64,000 nucleotides of DNA from Candidatus Saccharimonadota bacterium (GCA_028289245.1 JAQGGT010000003.1:50472-114471); one strand, 5' to 3'. Counted from the first letter of the stretch, positions 49,094-57,879 are shown. The notes: generated by a model from the letters alone, not told the origin. Numbers and translations: made by a program.

Positions 49094-49099
49094 GTACCT

Positions 49100-49753
49100 A
49101 TGTTGGCTACCCTCAAGCAAACGGCTGAGCTGGTGGATATATTCCGCACTAGAGGCGTGCGGCAAACCTATCGAAAAGGCGACTTCATCATCCGACCTGG
49201 CGACACGCCATCGGGTGTTTTTTATATCTACGAAGGACTCGTTAAAGCCTACGATATCACCAAGTACAACGAAGAAAACCTGCTAATCATTCGTAAGGAA
49301 GAAGAGATCTTCCCGCTCATCTGGGCCATTACTGGTCAAGAGCGTCACGTTATCTACCAAGCCCTCGCGCCGACCACTACCCTGCAGATTAGCCGCGAAA
49401 CATTCCTACAATATATGACTGACACCCCAGCCGCCCTCGCGCCGCTGCTCGACATGACGATTGAAATGTATCGGTTACACAGCGAGCGTATCCTTAATCT
49501 CGAATACCGCACCGTCCGCGAACGGCTCATCTCATTCCTGGTGACCATGTCACACCGTTTCGGGGTCGAAACCGAGGAAGGTTTACTCATCAAAGTGCCC
49601 CTGCGCCACCAGGACATCGCCAGCTCAGTCAATGCCACCCGTGAGACTACCAGTCGCGAGCTATCTACCCTGGAGCGCAAGGGGTTACTCGTCAATCGCC
49701 AGTCAATGATCGTTCTCAAAGACGTCGACAAACTCCGTACCCATTTGCATTAG
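49100..49753 (+). CDS. Crp/Fnr-family transcription regulator
   Basis: 217 aa. Cyclic-nucleotide-binding-like domain (~20-125: YRKGDFIIRPGDTPSGVFYI), dimerisation helix, C-terminal HTH (RHQDIASSVNATRETTSREL). No N-terminal Cys cluster, so not an Fe-S FNR. The effector-binding pocket lacks the usual cAMP Arg-Ser pair as far as I can see. A TTG start at 49073 is rejected because the -10 lies between it and ATG 49100. Confidence 0.85.
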   Translation: MLATLKQTAELVDIFRTRGVRQTYRKGDFIIRPGDTPSGVFYIYEGLVKAYDITKYNEENLLIIRKEEEIFPLIWAITGQERHVIYQALAPTTTLQISRETFLQYMTDTPAALAPLLDMTIEMYRLHSERILNLEYRTVRERLISFLVTMSHRFGVETEEGLLIKVPLRHQDIASSVNATRETTSRELSTLERKGLLVNRQSMIVLKDVDKLRTHLH

Positions 49754-50421
49754 ATCGTTTTAGCGCCGTTCCAGTGCTGCATAATCTGCTCAATTGTGTC
49801 GATAATGTGCTGATGCTCCGGCACATCGTTTTTATCGTAATAGTGATCGGCTTCCATTAAGTTCTCGACCACACTCAAACAGCAGATCTCGTCCGCCGAA
49901 ATGTGCATCCGGTCGATGGCTACCACATCTGACAATGGCGTCGCTACCACCACGCGCGTCGAAGGAATCGGCTTCATAAATTCCATAGCCATATCGATCG
50001 GAAAAGTTCCCTCAAAGGCGTCCGACACTAAAATAACATTGCGGCCCTCCAGCAAATTTCGATCAATCGTCTCTGAGCTGCCAACGAGGGCGTTGAGTTT
50101 ACGAAATTTGGTAAACTTTTCTTGCTCAATTACACCGTGGTACTCGCTATTAATCTCTTCCAATTCCCCGGCCGAATAAGCACTATTGTAAGCAAAGGCG
50201 CCGGTACTCAATACCCCGCCCACCGCCACCGGCTCATTGGGCAGACTCACCTTTTCGGTAAGCAACAATGTCAGCACGCAGTGCAGCTGGCTAGCAATCT
50301 GAGCCCCAACTACCGCGCCGCCATCACTTAACGCCACAACCGCACAGGGTTTACCCTGGTAGGTTGGTGCTAGCCGAGCCGCCAACATCCGCCCTGCCTG
50401 CGTACGAGAAGCAAAATACAT
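49750..50421 (-). CDS. Phosphoribosyltransferase-fold protein with altered PRPP loop
   Basis: 223 aa. Type I PRTase fold of the ComF/hypoxanthine type: CAVVALSDGGAVVGAQIAS near the N-terminus and VILVSDAFEGTFPIDMAMEF where the PRPP loop (normally DD-x-x-x-TG-x-T) lies. The loop has only one Asp and no Thr-Gly, so it may have lost catalysis or bind another ligand. Convergent with, and overlapping by 4 bp, the Crp/Fnr gene. Confidence 0.65.
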   Translation of the reverse strand: MYFASRTQAGRMLAARLAPTYQGKPCAVVALSDGGAVVGAQIASQLHCVLTLLLTEKVSLPNEPVAVGGVLSTGAFAYNSAYSAGELEEINSEYHGVIEQEKFTKFRKLNALVGSSETIDRNLLEGRNVILVSDAFEGTFPIDMAMEFMKPIPSTRVVVATPLSDVVAIDRMHISADEICCLSVVENLMEADHYYDKNDVPEHQHIIDTIEQIMQHWNGAKTI

Positions 50422-50470
50422 ATGCTCTCAGTGTAGCCGAAAAGCTAGTGCTTTACGAGAGCCCAGGTGA

Positions 50471-51190
50471 CTATTTGAGCGTCTTCAACAGATAAAAGCG
50501 CTCGCGGTTGCCCTTGGCACCGGCGACTTCCGAGTCAGCTTTATTGGTGATGCGGAAGCTCCCCAGCGCCCAATCCTCAAAATCTTTCAGGATTTGGCGC
50601 CGAATCTTATCGTTTTTGATCACCCCTTTGTGCTTCTGGCCGCTCTCCCGAGCCTCAAATTGCGGTTTGACCATCACGGCAATCCGCGTTTCCGGATTGG
50701 CCAGCTTGGCAATGCTCGGCAACAGCTCGCGCAGGCTCACAAATGACACGTCAGCCACCACAATATCGATCACTTCATCTGTTTTCAGCGACCGAATATC
50801 GGTTTTTTCGTGCAGCTCAATTTTTGGATTGCCATGCAGGCTCGGGTGCAACTGATTGGTGCCCAGCTCAACGGCGATCACTTTCTTGGCGCCATGCTGC
50901 AGCGCATAATCGGTGAAGCCACCCGTGCTACTGCCCACGTCCAGCACCGTCTTGCCCTCAAACGGCAGATACAGCAGCTGCGCCACCGAAGCCAACTTGA
51001 GCCCGGCCCGACTGACATATTGCTCGGTGGCGGTCAGCTTGACGGCGGCCCGCTCGTCCACGGCGGTGCCCGGCTTGGTCACAACTTTGCCGTCGACTGT
51101 CACCTTGCCCAGCTTAATATAACTCTCGCCCTGCGACCGCGTGGGCACCAGCCCCTGCTCTACCAGCCGCTGATCAAGCCGAGCTTTCAT
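50471..51190 (-). CDS. tlyA: TlyA-family rRNA 2'-O-methyltransferase / hemolysin
   Basis: 239 aa. S4 RNA-binding domain (RLDQRLVEQGLVPTRSQ) and FtsJ-like methyltransferase (DVGSSTGGFTDYALQHGA, ADVSFVSLR). In other bacteria TlyA methylates 16S and 23S rRNA and its loss gives capreomycin resistance. Overlaps the upstream gene by 4 nt. Confidence 0.9.
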   Translation of the reverse strand: MKARLDQRLVEQGLVPTRSQGESYIKLGKVTVDGKVVTKPGTAVDERAAVKLTATEQYVSRAGLKLASVAQLLYLPFEGKTVLDVGSSTGGFTDYALQHGAKKVIAVELGTNQLHPSLHGNPKIELHEKTDIRSLKTDEVIDIVVADVSFVSLRELLPSIAKLANPETRIAVMVKPQFEARESGQKHKGVIKNDKIRRQILKDFEDWALGSFRITNKADSEVAGAKGNRERFYLLKTLK

Positions 51191-51873
51191 AGCATTGTAC
51201 CCGCAAAGTCTTCAAGCTCTTGATACCCAACCGCCGCTAGCTCGCGCACGCCAAGATCGTTATGGACACCATAGGTTGCAAAGAGATAGTGCCCGACCTT
51301 GTAGGGATCACCATACTTCGTATTGCCCCTATGAAAATCAAGGTATGCTGCTTGCGTTTCGGGGAGAATACGGTCGCCGCAGAGTAGCTCAACCAGCGCG
51401 TCATCATACGACTTTCGCTCGGCTGCGGTCAGATTCAGGAGGCCTTCTGGAGCGTAATTATCACCGAGCACTACCGCATGCTTGACGCATTCGGCATAGC
51501 CCTCATCGACCGTTCTATGGAAGGCGTTGAGGTCATTATAGTCCTGGTAGGCGCCTGGGATCATATGCCTAAAGGCGTGGCCAGCCTCGTGGGCGCCGAC
51601 ACGATATGCCGCCCGGGTCAGATACTGTGCAGGCGCTTGGGCGCCAAGCGTAACTCTTATGCCGTCTTCATCACCGGTGGCGCGTATGCCGCCGGCCCAT
51701 TCCTCTTTATCCACGACCTCAACCGAAACGTCCAGCTTGGGCTCCGTCACCCCTAAGACTGCTTCCGCACCTTCGACACCGTCTAGGAGTGAACGTACTA
51801 TTACCCCGCCTTCGTACTGGCCATAGGCCCTTGCAACCTGCTCAAGTGTTTCCGGTGGGAGCCGTTCAGTCAT
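51187..51873 (-). CDS. Putative HExxH zinc protease-like protein, 228 aa
   Basis: Contains GAHEAGHAFRHMI (HExxH) followed by a Glu-rich helix (RTVDEGYAECVKH) that could give the third ligand, as in DUF2268-type gluzincins. No signal peptide. ATG at 51873 lies 1 nt after the efp stop, so it belongs to the rpsF-efp transcript. A longer frame into efp is rejected. Confidence 0.6.
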   Translation of the reverse strand: MTERLPPETLEQVARAYGQYEGGVIVRSLLDGVEGAEAVLGVTEPKLDVSVEVVDKEEWAGGIRATGDEDGIRVTLGAQAPAQYLTRAAYRVGAHEAGHAFRHMIPGAYQDYNDLNAFHRTVDEGYAECVKHAVVLGDNYAPEGLLNLTAAERKSYDDALVELLCGDRILPETQAAYLDFHRGNTKYGDPYKVGHYLFATYGVHNDLGVRELAAVGYQELEDFAGTML

Positions 51874-51874
51874 G

Positions 51875-52441
51875 TTACTCTTTGACGCGCTCGCGGTAAG
51901 CGCCGGTGGCGGTATCGACCGAGATGAGGTCGCCCTGCTTAATGAAGGCCGGCACACGGATGGTGATACCCGTCTCCAGCGTGGCGTCCTTGGTGATTGA
52001 GCTGCTGGTGTCGCCCTTGACGGCATCTTCAGTGTAGGTCACCTTGAGCGGCACGTTCTTGGGTAGTTCGACATTGATTGGCAGACCGTTAAAGAACTGC
52101 AGTGAGACTTTGTCGCCCTCTTTGAGGTAACCGGCGCCGTCACCCATCAGGTCGGCCTTGATTTCGAACTGGTCGAACGTCTCTTCGTTCATGAAGAAAA
52201 ACACCGAGCCGTCGGTGTAGAGGTACTGCACCGTTTGGTTGGTGACGTCGGCGCGATCGAGTTGTTCGTTGCCCTTGAAGGTCTTTTCGAGCACTTTACC
52301 GTCGAGCAGGCTTTTGATCCGTACGTTAACGATCGAGCCACCACGGCCCATCACTTTTTGGTTATAGTCAACCACTCGAAACGGCTCGCCTTCCCATTGG
52401 AAAAGCACACCCTTCTTGAGTTCTGTAATGCTTAAAGCCAT
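51875..52441 (-). CDS. efp: Translation elongation factor P
   Basis: 188 aa, three beta-barrel domains. Rescues ribosomes stalled at polyproline. The tip loop is KVMGRGGS: an Arg where E. coli has the modified Lys34 region, and no Pro before Gly. No EarP or EpmA gene is in the window. In line with rpsR-ssb-rpsF upstream. Confidence 0.95.
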   Translation of the reverse strand: MALSITELKKGVLFQWEGEPFRVVDYNQKVMGRGGSIVNVRIKSLLDGKVLEKTFKGNEQLDRADVTNQTVQYLYTDGSVFFFMNEETFDQFEIKADLMGDGAGYLKEGDKVSLQFFNGLPINVELPKNVPLKVTYTEDAVKGDTSSSITKDATLETGITIRVPAFIKQGDLISVDTATGAYRERVKE

Positions 52442-52451
52442 GTACCCTCCC

Positions 52452-52655
52452 TTAGTTGTTTGCTACAAAGGCAAGCAGTGCGATATGACGAGCGCGCTTA
52501 ATCGCGGTGCTCAAACGGCGCTGCTGGCTTTCGGTAAGACCAGTCTTTTTACGAGACTCGATCTGACCATACATGTTGACGTAGCGCTGCAAGGTCTTAA
52601 AGTCCTTATAGTCGAAGTACGCCACATCGGTGCGGTGTTTAAAAATCTTTGCCAT
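52452..52655 (-). CDS. rpsR: 30S ribosomal protein S18
   Basis: 67 aa, usual length. S18 core (DYKDFKTLQRYV then KKTGLTESQQRRLSTAIKRA). In the conserved rpsF-ssb-rpsR order, 17 nt after ssb. Confidence 0.96.
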   Translation of the reverse strand: MAKIFKHRTDVAYFDYKDFKTLQRYVNMYGQIESRKKTGLTESQQRRLSTAIKRARHIALLAFVANN

Positions 52656-52672
52656 TAGTTATCTCCTAAATC

Positions 52673-53164
52673 CTAGAATGGAATGTCGTCTAAGTTAATT
52701 GGTTGATCGCCGATATCTTCGATAACGACGTCGTCTTTCTTCTTGCTTGGTGCGGGTTTGCTGTCGTTGCCGCCAGCAGGTGCGCTGTAGCCACCACCGC
52801 CAGCGCTGCCACCTTCGCTGTCGCCGCCTTCACCACGGCTGTCGAGGAAGGTCACGTCGTTCGCTAGTACTTCCACTTTGCTGCGCTTCTGGCCCTCTTG
52901 CTCCCAAGAGCGAGACTGTAAACGTCCCTGGACCAGGCAACGACGGCCTTTGCTTAGGTACTGGCTGACGCGCTCGGCGAGTGGGCCCCAGGCCACGATA
53001 TCGATGTAATCGGTGGCTTCTTGCCAGGCACCACTTTGATCTTTGTAGCTGCGGTTCAGGGCCAAGCTAAAACTGGTGACGTTTTGGCCGGTTGGCGTCT
53101 GGCGCAACTCCGGATCGCGGGTTAAGTTACCCATTAAAGTTACTTGGTTTAAACTACGTGCCAT
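52673..53164 (-). CDS. ssb: Single-stranded DNA-binding protein
   Basis: 163 aa. OB fold (NQVTLMGNLTRDPELRQTP, YIDIVAWGPLAERVSQYL), Gly/Ser-rich linker and the acidic C-terminal tip NLDDIPF that recruits partner proteins. Between rpsF and rpsR as usual. Confidence 0.96.
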   Translation of the reverse strand: MARSLNQVTLMGNLTRDPELRQTPTGQNVTSFSLALNRSYKDQSGAWQEATDYIDIVAWGPLAERVSQYLSKGRRCLVQGRLQSRSWEQEGQKRSKVEVLANDVTFLDSRGEGGDSEGGSAGGGGYSAPAGGNDSKPAPSKKKDDVVIEDIGDQPINLDDIPF

Positions 53165-53267
53165 ATTGCACCCTCCTTATAAGACATATGTCTTGTTTAA
53201 TTGTCTTTCTACCCTACTCTCGACATTCGCAGATCGTCAAGCCAATCTGCGAAAAGTTAACAAAAAA

Positions 53268-53651
53268 TTAAGCTTCGTCGTCGTCTTTGTCGTCGCTGCT
53301 CTCGCCGCGCTTGGCAGCCTGCTCAGCCTTCTCGGCTTTTTGAGCTTCAGCTTTGGCCTGGGCTTTGAGGTCTGGCTTGGTGATCAAGAAACGGATCACT
53401 TCGTCGGTGATGTTCAAGATGCTCTCGATCTTCATAACGCCTTCACTAGGAATCTCGGCCGTGTAAAACACGTATACCGCGTGTTCGTTGCCCTTGATCT
53501 TGTAGGCTAGCTTGCGCTTGCCCCAGTTGTCGGTCGCCGTGATCTTACCACCGTTATCGGCGACAATCTTGGTGATCTTGTCCTCTGCCTTGCTCAAATC
53601 CACTTCTAAATCAGGGTGGTAAAGCACAGCCAATTCATATTGATTAGTCAT
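53268..53651 (-). CDS. rpsF: 30S ribosomal protein S6
   Basis: 127 aa. NQYELAVLYHPDLE start and S6 core (TDNWGKRKLAYKIKGNEHAV), plus a long charged C-terminal tail rich in Lys/Ala/Asp. Strong SD AAGGAG. First gene of the rpsF-ssb-rpsR-efp run. 104 bp separate it from ssb; nothing else seen there. Confidence 0.95.
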   Translation of the reverse strand: MTNQYELAVLYHPDLEVDLSKAEDKITKIVADNGGKITATDNWGKRKLAYKIKGNEHAVYVFYTAEIPSEGVMKIESILNITDEVIRFLITKPDLKAQAKAEAQKAEKAEQAAKRGESSDDKDDDEA

Positions 53652-53666
53652 CTGACTCCTTCATAT

Positions 53667-53697
53667 GGGTTACTCTCGGTTATCCGGGAGACAGCCC
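53667..53697 (-). promoter_or_regulatory. rpsF leader hairpin, candidate S6:S18 autoregulatory site
   Basis: On the minus strand GGG...CTC...CGG-ATAA-CCG...GAG...CCC forms a bulged hairpin 16 nt before the rpsF ATG, just ahead of the SD. S6:S18 leader motifs in other bacteria are small hairpins with a CCG element at this place. Confidence 0.45.
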
Positions 53698-53738
53698 GTG
53701 TGCACTAGCGGCCACGAGCTGAAGTTGATAGTGGGATA

Positions 53739-53767
53739 ATTATACCCAAACTACCCCTGTTAGTCAA
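53739..53767 (-). promoter_or_regulatory. rpsF operon promoter
   Basis: Minus strand TTGACT (53762-53767), 17-bp spacer, TATAAT (53739-53744). Leader of about 80 nt, unlike the leaderless genes; the -35 overlaps the stop codon of the upstream gene. Confidence 0.8.
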
Positions 53768-54684
53768 GCTGCTAGCTCAAAGCGTAAGCGCAGGCTCTGC
53801 TCGAGTTCGGCCACTACGGCTACCCGCTCCTGCGCTTGCCCAAGCTTATAGCGCGTCAAGACATGCGGTTTGCTCGGCATTTTGGGATGCAGCAGACCCG
53901 CCCGATAAGCTTCCCGATATTGCTCGTTCATCGGCTCGCCGGCCTTTTCGAGCGCTTTGGCAAGCAGCCATTGCCCCTTGTTGAACCGCACCTCGGGATT
54001 ACTCGTTCCCAGGAACTCATCAATCGTCTGCAAGTGCTCTTGCAAATCCTGTTTCACGACGTACGCTCGGAAAAAATCACGCATCGGCTGATAGCTATAA
54101 CTAACATGGTGAAACCCAAAGGTCGCCTGCACCACCAAACGCTCCCGGAAGCCGTCAATCGTCTGGCGCAAATATTCAGCCCGGTTCACGGTCGGATTGG
54201 GTAGACTCCAGTAAGCTTCAGTAGCCTTACGTGCCAAACGCCGCAGCTCAGCACGTTTCACCTCGCGCGGCGCCGCTGGAAGCCGCATTAGTTCGCGCTG
54301 GGCATGCGACATCGTCACTAGTTCCGGCTCTCCGCTACTCAGATCGATGGCCCGCTCCGGTATGTAACCCGCGCAGGCAAATAAGCAACGGATGTACTGC
54401 TCGTCCTCATCATCGGTCAGCTGCGAAGCTTTATAAAAATCGTGATACGTCAATTTGCCCTTGGACTTGTCACCGATGTTATGCTCGCTTGCCCGCACCA
54501 GCTGCACACGACTATTGCGCAGTGCCTTTCCGCCCAAGCTTTGCAGCTCTGGCGCAGTACTGGGGTGATGCGCATGATGCATATTGGCGTAACGTGGGTC
54601 GTCATCCGGTAAACGCTCATGGATCAGCAGCGGCAGCGGCAAGCCGGACAATTCATCTTGTGGTGCGATCAGCTCAGCGGCCAT
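53764..54684 (-). CDS. Hypothetical protein, 306 aa
   Basis: Unrecognised, helical and charged, with many Arg/Ala/Leu helices and no membrane segment. Starts at ATG 54684 (MAAELIAPQD). An in-frame ATG at 54765 would place an intrinsic terminator hairpin inside the coding sequence, so it is rejected. Expression appears to be gated by the terminator in its leader. Confidence 0.55.
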   Translation of the reverse strand: MAAELIAPQDELSGLPLPLLIHERLPDDDPRYANMHHAHHPSTAPELQSLGGKALRNSRVQLVRASEHNIGDKSKGKLTYHDFYKASQLTDDEDEQYIRCLFACAGYIPERAIDLSSGEPELVTMSHAQRELMRLPAAPREVKRAELRRLARKATEAYWSLPNPTVNRAEYLRQTIDGFRERLVVQATFGFHHVSYSYQPMRDFFRAYVVKQDLQEHLQTIDEFLGTSNPEVRFNKGQWLLAKALEKAGEPMNEQYREAYRAGLLHPKMPSKPHVLTRYKLGQAQERVAVVAELEQSLRLRFELAA

Positions 54685-54703
54685 CAGGCGAAACTCCGAC
54701 CAA

Positions 54704-54733
54704 AGAAAAAGCCCCTGGTGAGGACAGGGGCTT
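54704..54733 (-). terminator. Intrinsic terminator in the leader of the 53764-54684 gene
   Basis: AGCCCCTG (54710-54717) with CAGGGGCT (54725-54732), then TTTTTCTTT on the minus strand, ending only about 20 nt before the next ATG. The only -10 found (TATACT, 54832-54837) is upstream of it, so this may be an attenuator rather than the end of the previous unit. Confidence 0.65.
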
Positions 54734-54885
54734 GGGGCATAGTCGTGAGACGTCGCAACGACCATTTAGAGCCAATTGCTGTGTAATCACTCCCGTACCT
54801 CCATTTGGCAGTTTTTGTTCTTATGCTAAGAGTATACCTCAAGCGGAATCTTAACAAGCCACAAAATTCACAACGACTTAACTTC

Positions 54886-55563
54886 TTAGACGTCGCGCAG
54901 CTGACCAGTCACCGACAGACGCACCAGGTCAGGGCCAGGTTTGATGCCGGCATAGGGTGCGTCCGGCTCAATCTCACCATTCGCATATCGCAGATAATCG
55001 GCTTCGCCGGCCCGCCACTCTTCCCAATCCGGGTCAAATGAATGATTAAAGAAGTGCGGCGAATGCAAGTTGCGCCCCGAGGCCTTCATGATCGTCATTT
55101 CGCGTACTGTGTACAGCCCAAACTCATTGCGCAAAGGGTGCACTAGCATTGAAAGCGTCCGCGGGCTGTACATATTTTTGCGGCGCTGCATCATGCCCAC
55201 ACAAGGGTCACACTGGGGTAAATACGGCAAATCAAGCTGGCCATCGAGCTGCGGCTCACCAGTGGTAGCCAACGCAAAAATATCACCAAAGCCATCACTT
55301 TCGGCGGCGTCGGTCGCCGTCTCTTCGGCGCAGACTCGCGGGCCATCCTTGTAGGGTTTAAAATTCCCTGCCGAGTAGATGCCCAGCTGCTTTCCCGCCA
55401 GGGCCGCCAGCGCTGAGCCTACCTGGTAACCACGCCAAGAATCACCTTCTAACCGCGCCGCGAGCCTAGCTTCCTCTACCAAGAACGGCATAATTTGAAT
55501 CGTCAATAAGCCCAGATCAATCAGACCTGGATGCCCAGCTGGCAACTCTACAGAATGCTTCAT
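54886..55563 (-). CDS. Cytidine-deaminase-like protein
   Basis: 225 aa from ATG 55563. The deaminase zinc motif is visible: RVCAEETA (CAE) and LPQCDPCVGM (CxxC), with YQVGSALAAL as the preceding strand. C-terminal ~90 residues (SFDPDWEEWRAGEADYLRYA) are an unassigned extension. Possibly pyrimidine salvage or nucleic-acid editing; substrate not predictable. Confidence 0.65.
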   Translation of the reverse strand: MKHSVELPAGHPGLIDLGLLTIQIMPFLVEEARLAARLEGDSWRGYQVGSALAALAGKQLGIYSAGNFKPYKDGPRVCAEETATDAAESDGFGDIFALATTGEPQLDGQLDLPYLPQCDPCVGMMQRRKNMYSPRTLSMLVHPLRNEFGLYTVREMTIMKASGRNLHSPHFFNHSFDPDWEEWRAGEADYLRYANGEIEPDAPYAGIKPGPDLVRLSVTGQLRDV

Positions 55564-55572
55564 AGGTGTAGT

Positions 55573-55601
55573 ATTATACACTACTTAGGCTATTTTTACA
55601 A
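55573..55601 (-). promoter_or_regulatory. Promoter for the deaminase-like gene
   Basis: Minus strand TTGTAA (55596-55601), 17-bp spacer, TATAAT (55573-55578), 9 nt to the ATG. The -35 overlaps the ftsK stop region. Confidence 0.65.
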
Positions 55602-57842
55602 GCCGACAGAGCGATCGGGATTACCGAATTCGTCGGTGGTATCGACTTCGCCACCGGCGCCGCCGCCAAACACATCGTCGAGGCTAGAGACCAGTACTTC
55701 GCGCGGCTTGTTGCCGGTAGCTGAGCCGACAATGCCCTGCTCTTCCATAGTGTCGATCAGCTTGGCGGCCCGGCCGTAGCCGATGCCTAGGCGGCGCTGT
55801 AGCAAGCTCGTGCTGGCCTTACCGCCTTCGATCACTACGCGCACGGCGTCGCGGTACATCGGCTCTTCACCGCCGTTACCACCATTGTAGTCGGCTACCA
55901 CGCCACCCTTGCCGTTGAGCTGGACGGGTTGGCTGATAATCTCGGCGTCGTAAGCCGGTGGCCGCTGTTCACGCAGGAAGTCGGTGACCTTACCAGTTTC
56001 AGAATCTTCGATAAGCGCTGCCTGGACACGCTTTGGTTTGGGCATGTCGCTGGTCAGCAGCAGCATGTCACCGCGGCCCAGCAACTTCTCAGCACCCATC
56101 TGGTCGATAATGGTGCGCGAGTCAATCTGTGAGGCCACCGTGAAGGCAATCCGGGCCGGCACGTTGGCCTTAATGAGGCCGGTAATAACGTCAACCGACG
56201 GACGCTGCGTGGCCAACACCAAGTGAATACCGGCCGCACGGGCTTTTTGAGCCAAGCGGACGATCAAGGCTTCGACATCGCGGGCAGCCATCATCATCAG
56301 GTCGGCCAACTCATCGATAACAATTACGATGTAGGGCATGCCCTCTTCCTTCTTGAGCAGGTTGTATTCACCGATGTTTCGCTTACCGACTTCGGCCATG
56401 GTGCGCAAACGGCGCTCCATTTCGGCCACTGCCCATTTGAGCGCCGAAATACACTTCTCTGGTTCGTTAATAACCGGCGTCAAAAGGTGTGGAATATCAT
56501 TATATGGCGCCATTTCCACTTGCTTAGGATCCACCAAGATCAGCTTCAGGTCAGACGGCGAGTTGTGGTACAGCAGGCTGGTCAAGAAGGTGTTAATCAT
56601 CACTGACTTACCGGAACCGGTCTGACCAGCCACCAGCATGTGCGGCATCTTGGCGAGGTCGGCTACCACTGGTTTGCCGGCGATATCTTTACCAATCACA
56701 AAGCCCAGCGGGTTATTGCTGAGGTCATTCCAGTCTTTAGAGGATAGCAGGCTAGACACGCGGACTGTCGCTGGCTTAATGTTTGGCACTTCGATACCAA
56801 CGGCGCGCTTCCCGGGGATTGGTGCTTCCATGCGAATTGAGTGAGCGGCTAGGTCAAGCGCTAAGTTATTCTCGAGTGCGGTGATCTTAGTCAGCTTGAC
56901 ACCGGTTGGCGGCTTCATGGTGTATTGGGTAACGCGCGGACCGATGTTGGCGCCCTCCATCTCGACTTCAATGTTGAAGTTGGCGAAGGTATCGTGGATC
57001 GATTGGGCGTTGCCATTGACGTCGCCAGCATCGGCCTTATCTTGCTTTTGGATAAGCAGGTTGAGGCCGGGGTACTGCCAGTCTGGGTCGCTGGCCATGG
57101 TCAGCGCCTCGTGGTCTTCATTGACGGTCATCCGTTGGACACTGTTACGCATGGTGCTCATACGCGGTGCCGGTTCGGCCTTGACAGACTCCTCAACATC
57201 GCCAATGTGTTTGACCGGTACGCCCTCTTCGACCTGGAAGCCGCTGGCCATCTGGGCCTTCGACTTAAGCGTACCGAGGTCAGTTTCACCCTCGTTTTCG
57301 CGCTCCGGACGCTTAAAGATACTAAATAAGCCCAGTAAGACTTGCGGATTGACACCGAAGGCGAAGAAACCGGCCAGCAACGCCGCTACGAAGAATAAAA
57401 TGCTGGCTGGGAACATATCGAGTGCACTGAGGACTGCCCCGCCAACTACTCGGCCGACGCCACCGCCATTGCCGCCGGTGGTCAAGCCATTGGAGTCTTT
57501 GCTGGCGAACATAACGTGGAACAGTCCGGCGGCAAAAAGTAACAAGGCGAGCATGCTGGCAAACTTGCCGACCGGAATACGGTGTTCTTCGTCCTTAAAC
57601 TTAGAGGCACCCCAGTAAATAAGGGCCACGGGCGTTAGCCAAGCCGCCCAACCGAGCGTAGCGTAGGCACCCTTGAAGAGGCTTGTGGGCAGCGTACCGC
57701 CGGTGTTAAAGCCACCAAAGATAATAAACAGACCCAGCAAAATCATAAAAATAGCGCCGACGTAGGCCCAAAACGGTGAACGTTCGGAGATCACGGGGGC
57801 CGGTGCTTTTTTGCTTTTCGAGGATTTTTTCTTTTTGGCCAT
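55596..57842 (-). CDS. ftsK: DNA translocase FtsK/SpoIIIE
   Basis: 748 aa. Four N-terminal membrane segments (~25-190), linker, motor domain with AGQTGSGKSVMINTFL (Walker A) and IVIVIDELADLMMM (Walker B), and a C-terminal winged-helix gamma domain (LLQRRLGIGYGRAAKLIDTM). Segregates chromosome termini and activates Xer recombination; a Xer enzyme is encoded at 14799. TATAAT (57854-57859) lies 11 nt before the ATG. Confidence 0.95.
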   Translation of the reverse strand: MAKKKKSSKSKKAPAPVISERSPFWAYVGAIFMILLGLFIIFGGFNTGGTLPTSLFKGAYATLGWAAWLTPVALIYWGASKFKDEEHRIPVGKFASMLALLLFAAGLFHVMFASKDSNGLTTGGNGGGVGRVVGGAVLSALDMFPASILFFVAALLAGFFAFGVNPQVLLGLFSIFKRPERENEGETDLGTLKSKAQMASGFQVEEGVPVKHIGDVEESVKAEPAPRMSTMRNSVQRMTVNEDHEALTMASDPDWQYPGLNLLIQKQDKADAGDVNGNAQSIHDTFANFNIEVEMEGANIGPRVTQYTMKPPTGVKLTKITALENNLALDLAAHSIRMEAPIPGKRAVGIEVPNIKPATVRVSSLLSSKDWNDLSNNPLGFVIGKDIAGKPVVADLAKMPHMLVAGQTGSGKSVMINTFLTSLLYHNSPSDLKLILVDPKQVEMAPYNDIPHLLTPVINEPEKCISALKWAVAEMERRLRTMAEVGKRNIGEYNLLKKEEGMPYIVIVIDELADLMMMAARDVEALIVRLAQKARAAGIHLVLATQRPSVDVITGLIKANVPARIAFTVASQIDSRTIIDQMGAEKLLGRGDMLLLTSDMPKPKRVQAALIEDSETGKVTDFLREQRPPAYDAEIISQPVQLNGKGGVVADYNGGNGGEEPMYRDAVRVVIEGGKASTSLLQRRLGIGYGRAAKLIDTMEEQGIVGSATGNKPREVLVSSLDDVFGGGAGGEVDTTDEFGNPDRSVGL

Positions 57843-57879
57843 TGGTTTTGTTTATTATATCCTGTTACGCGCTTATGGT

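Noticed and set aside
54685..54765. 27-residue N-terminal extension of the 53764-54684 protein
   Set aside because: It would translate through a perfect intrinsic terminator hairpin and U-tract.
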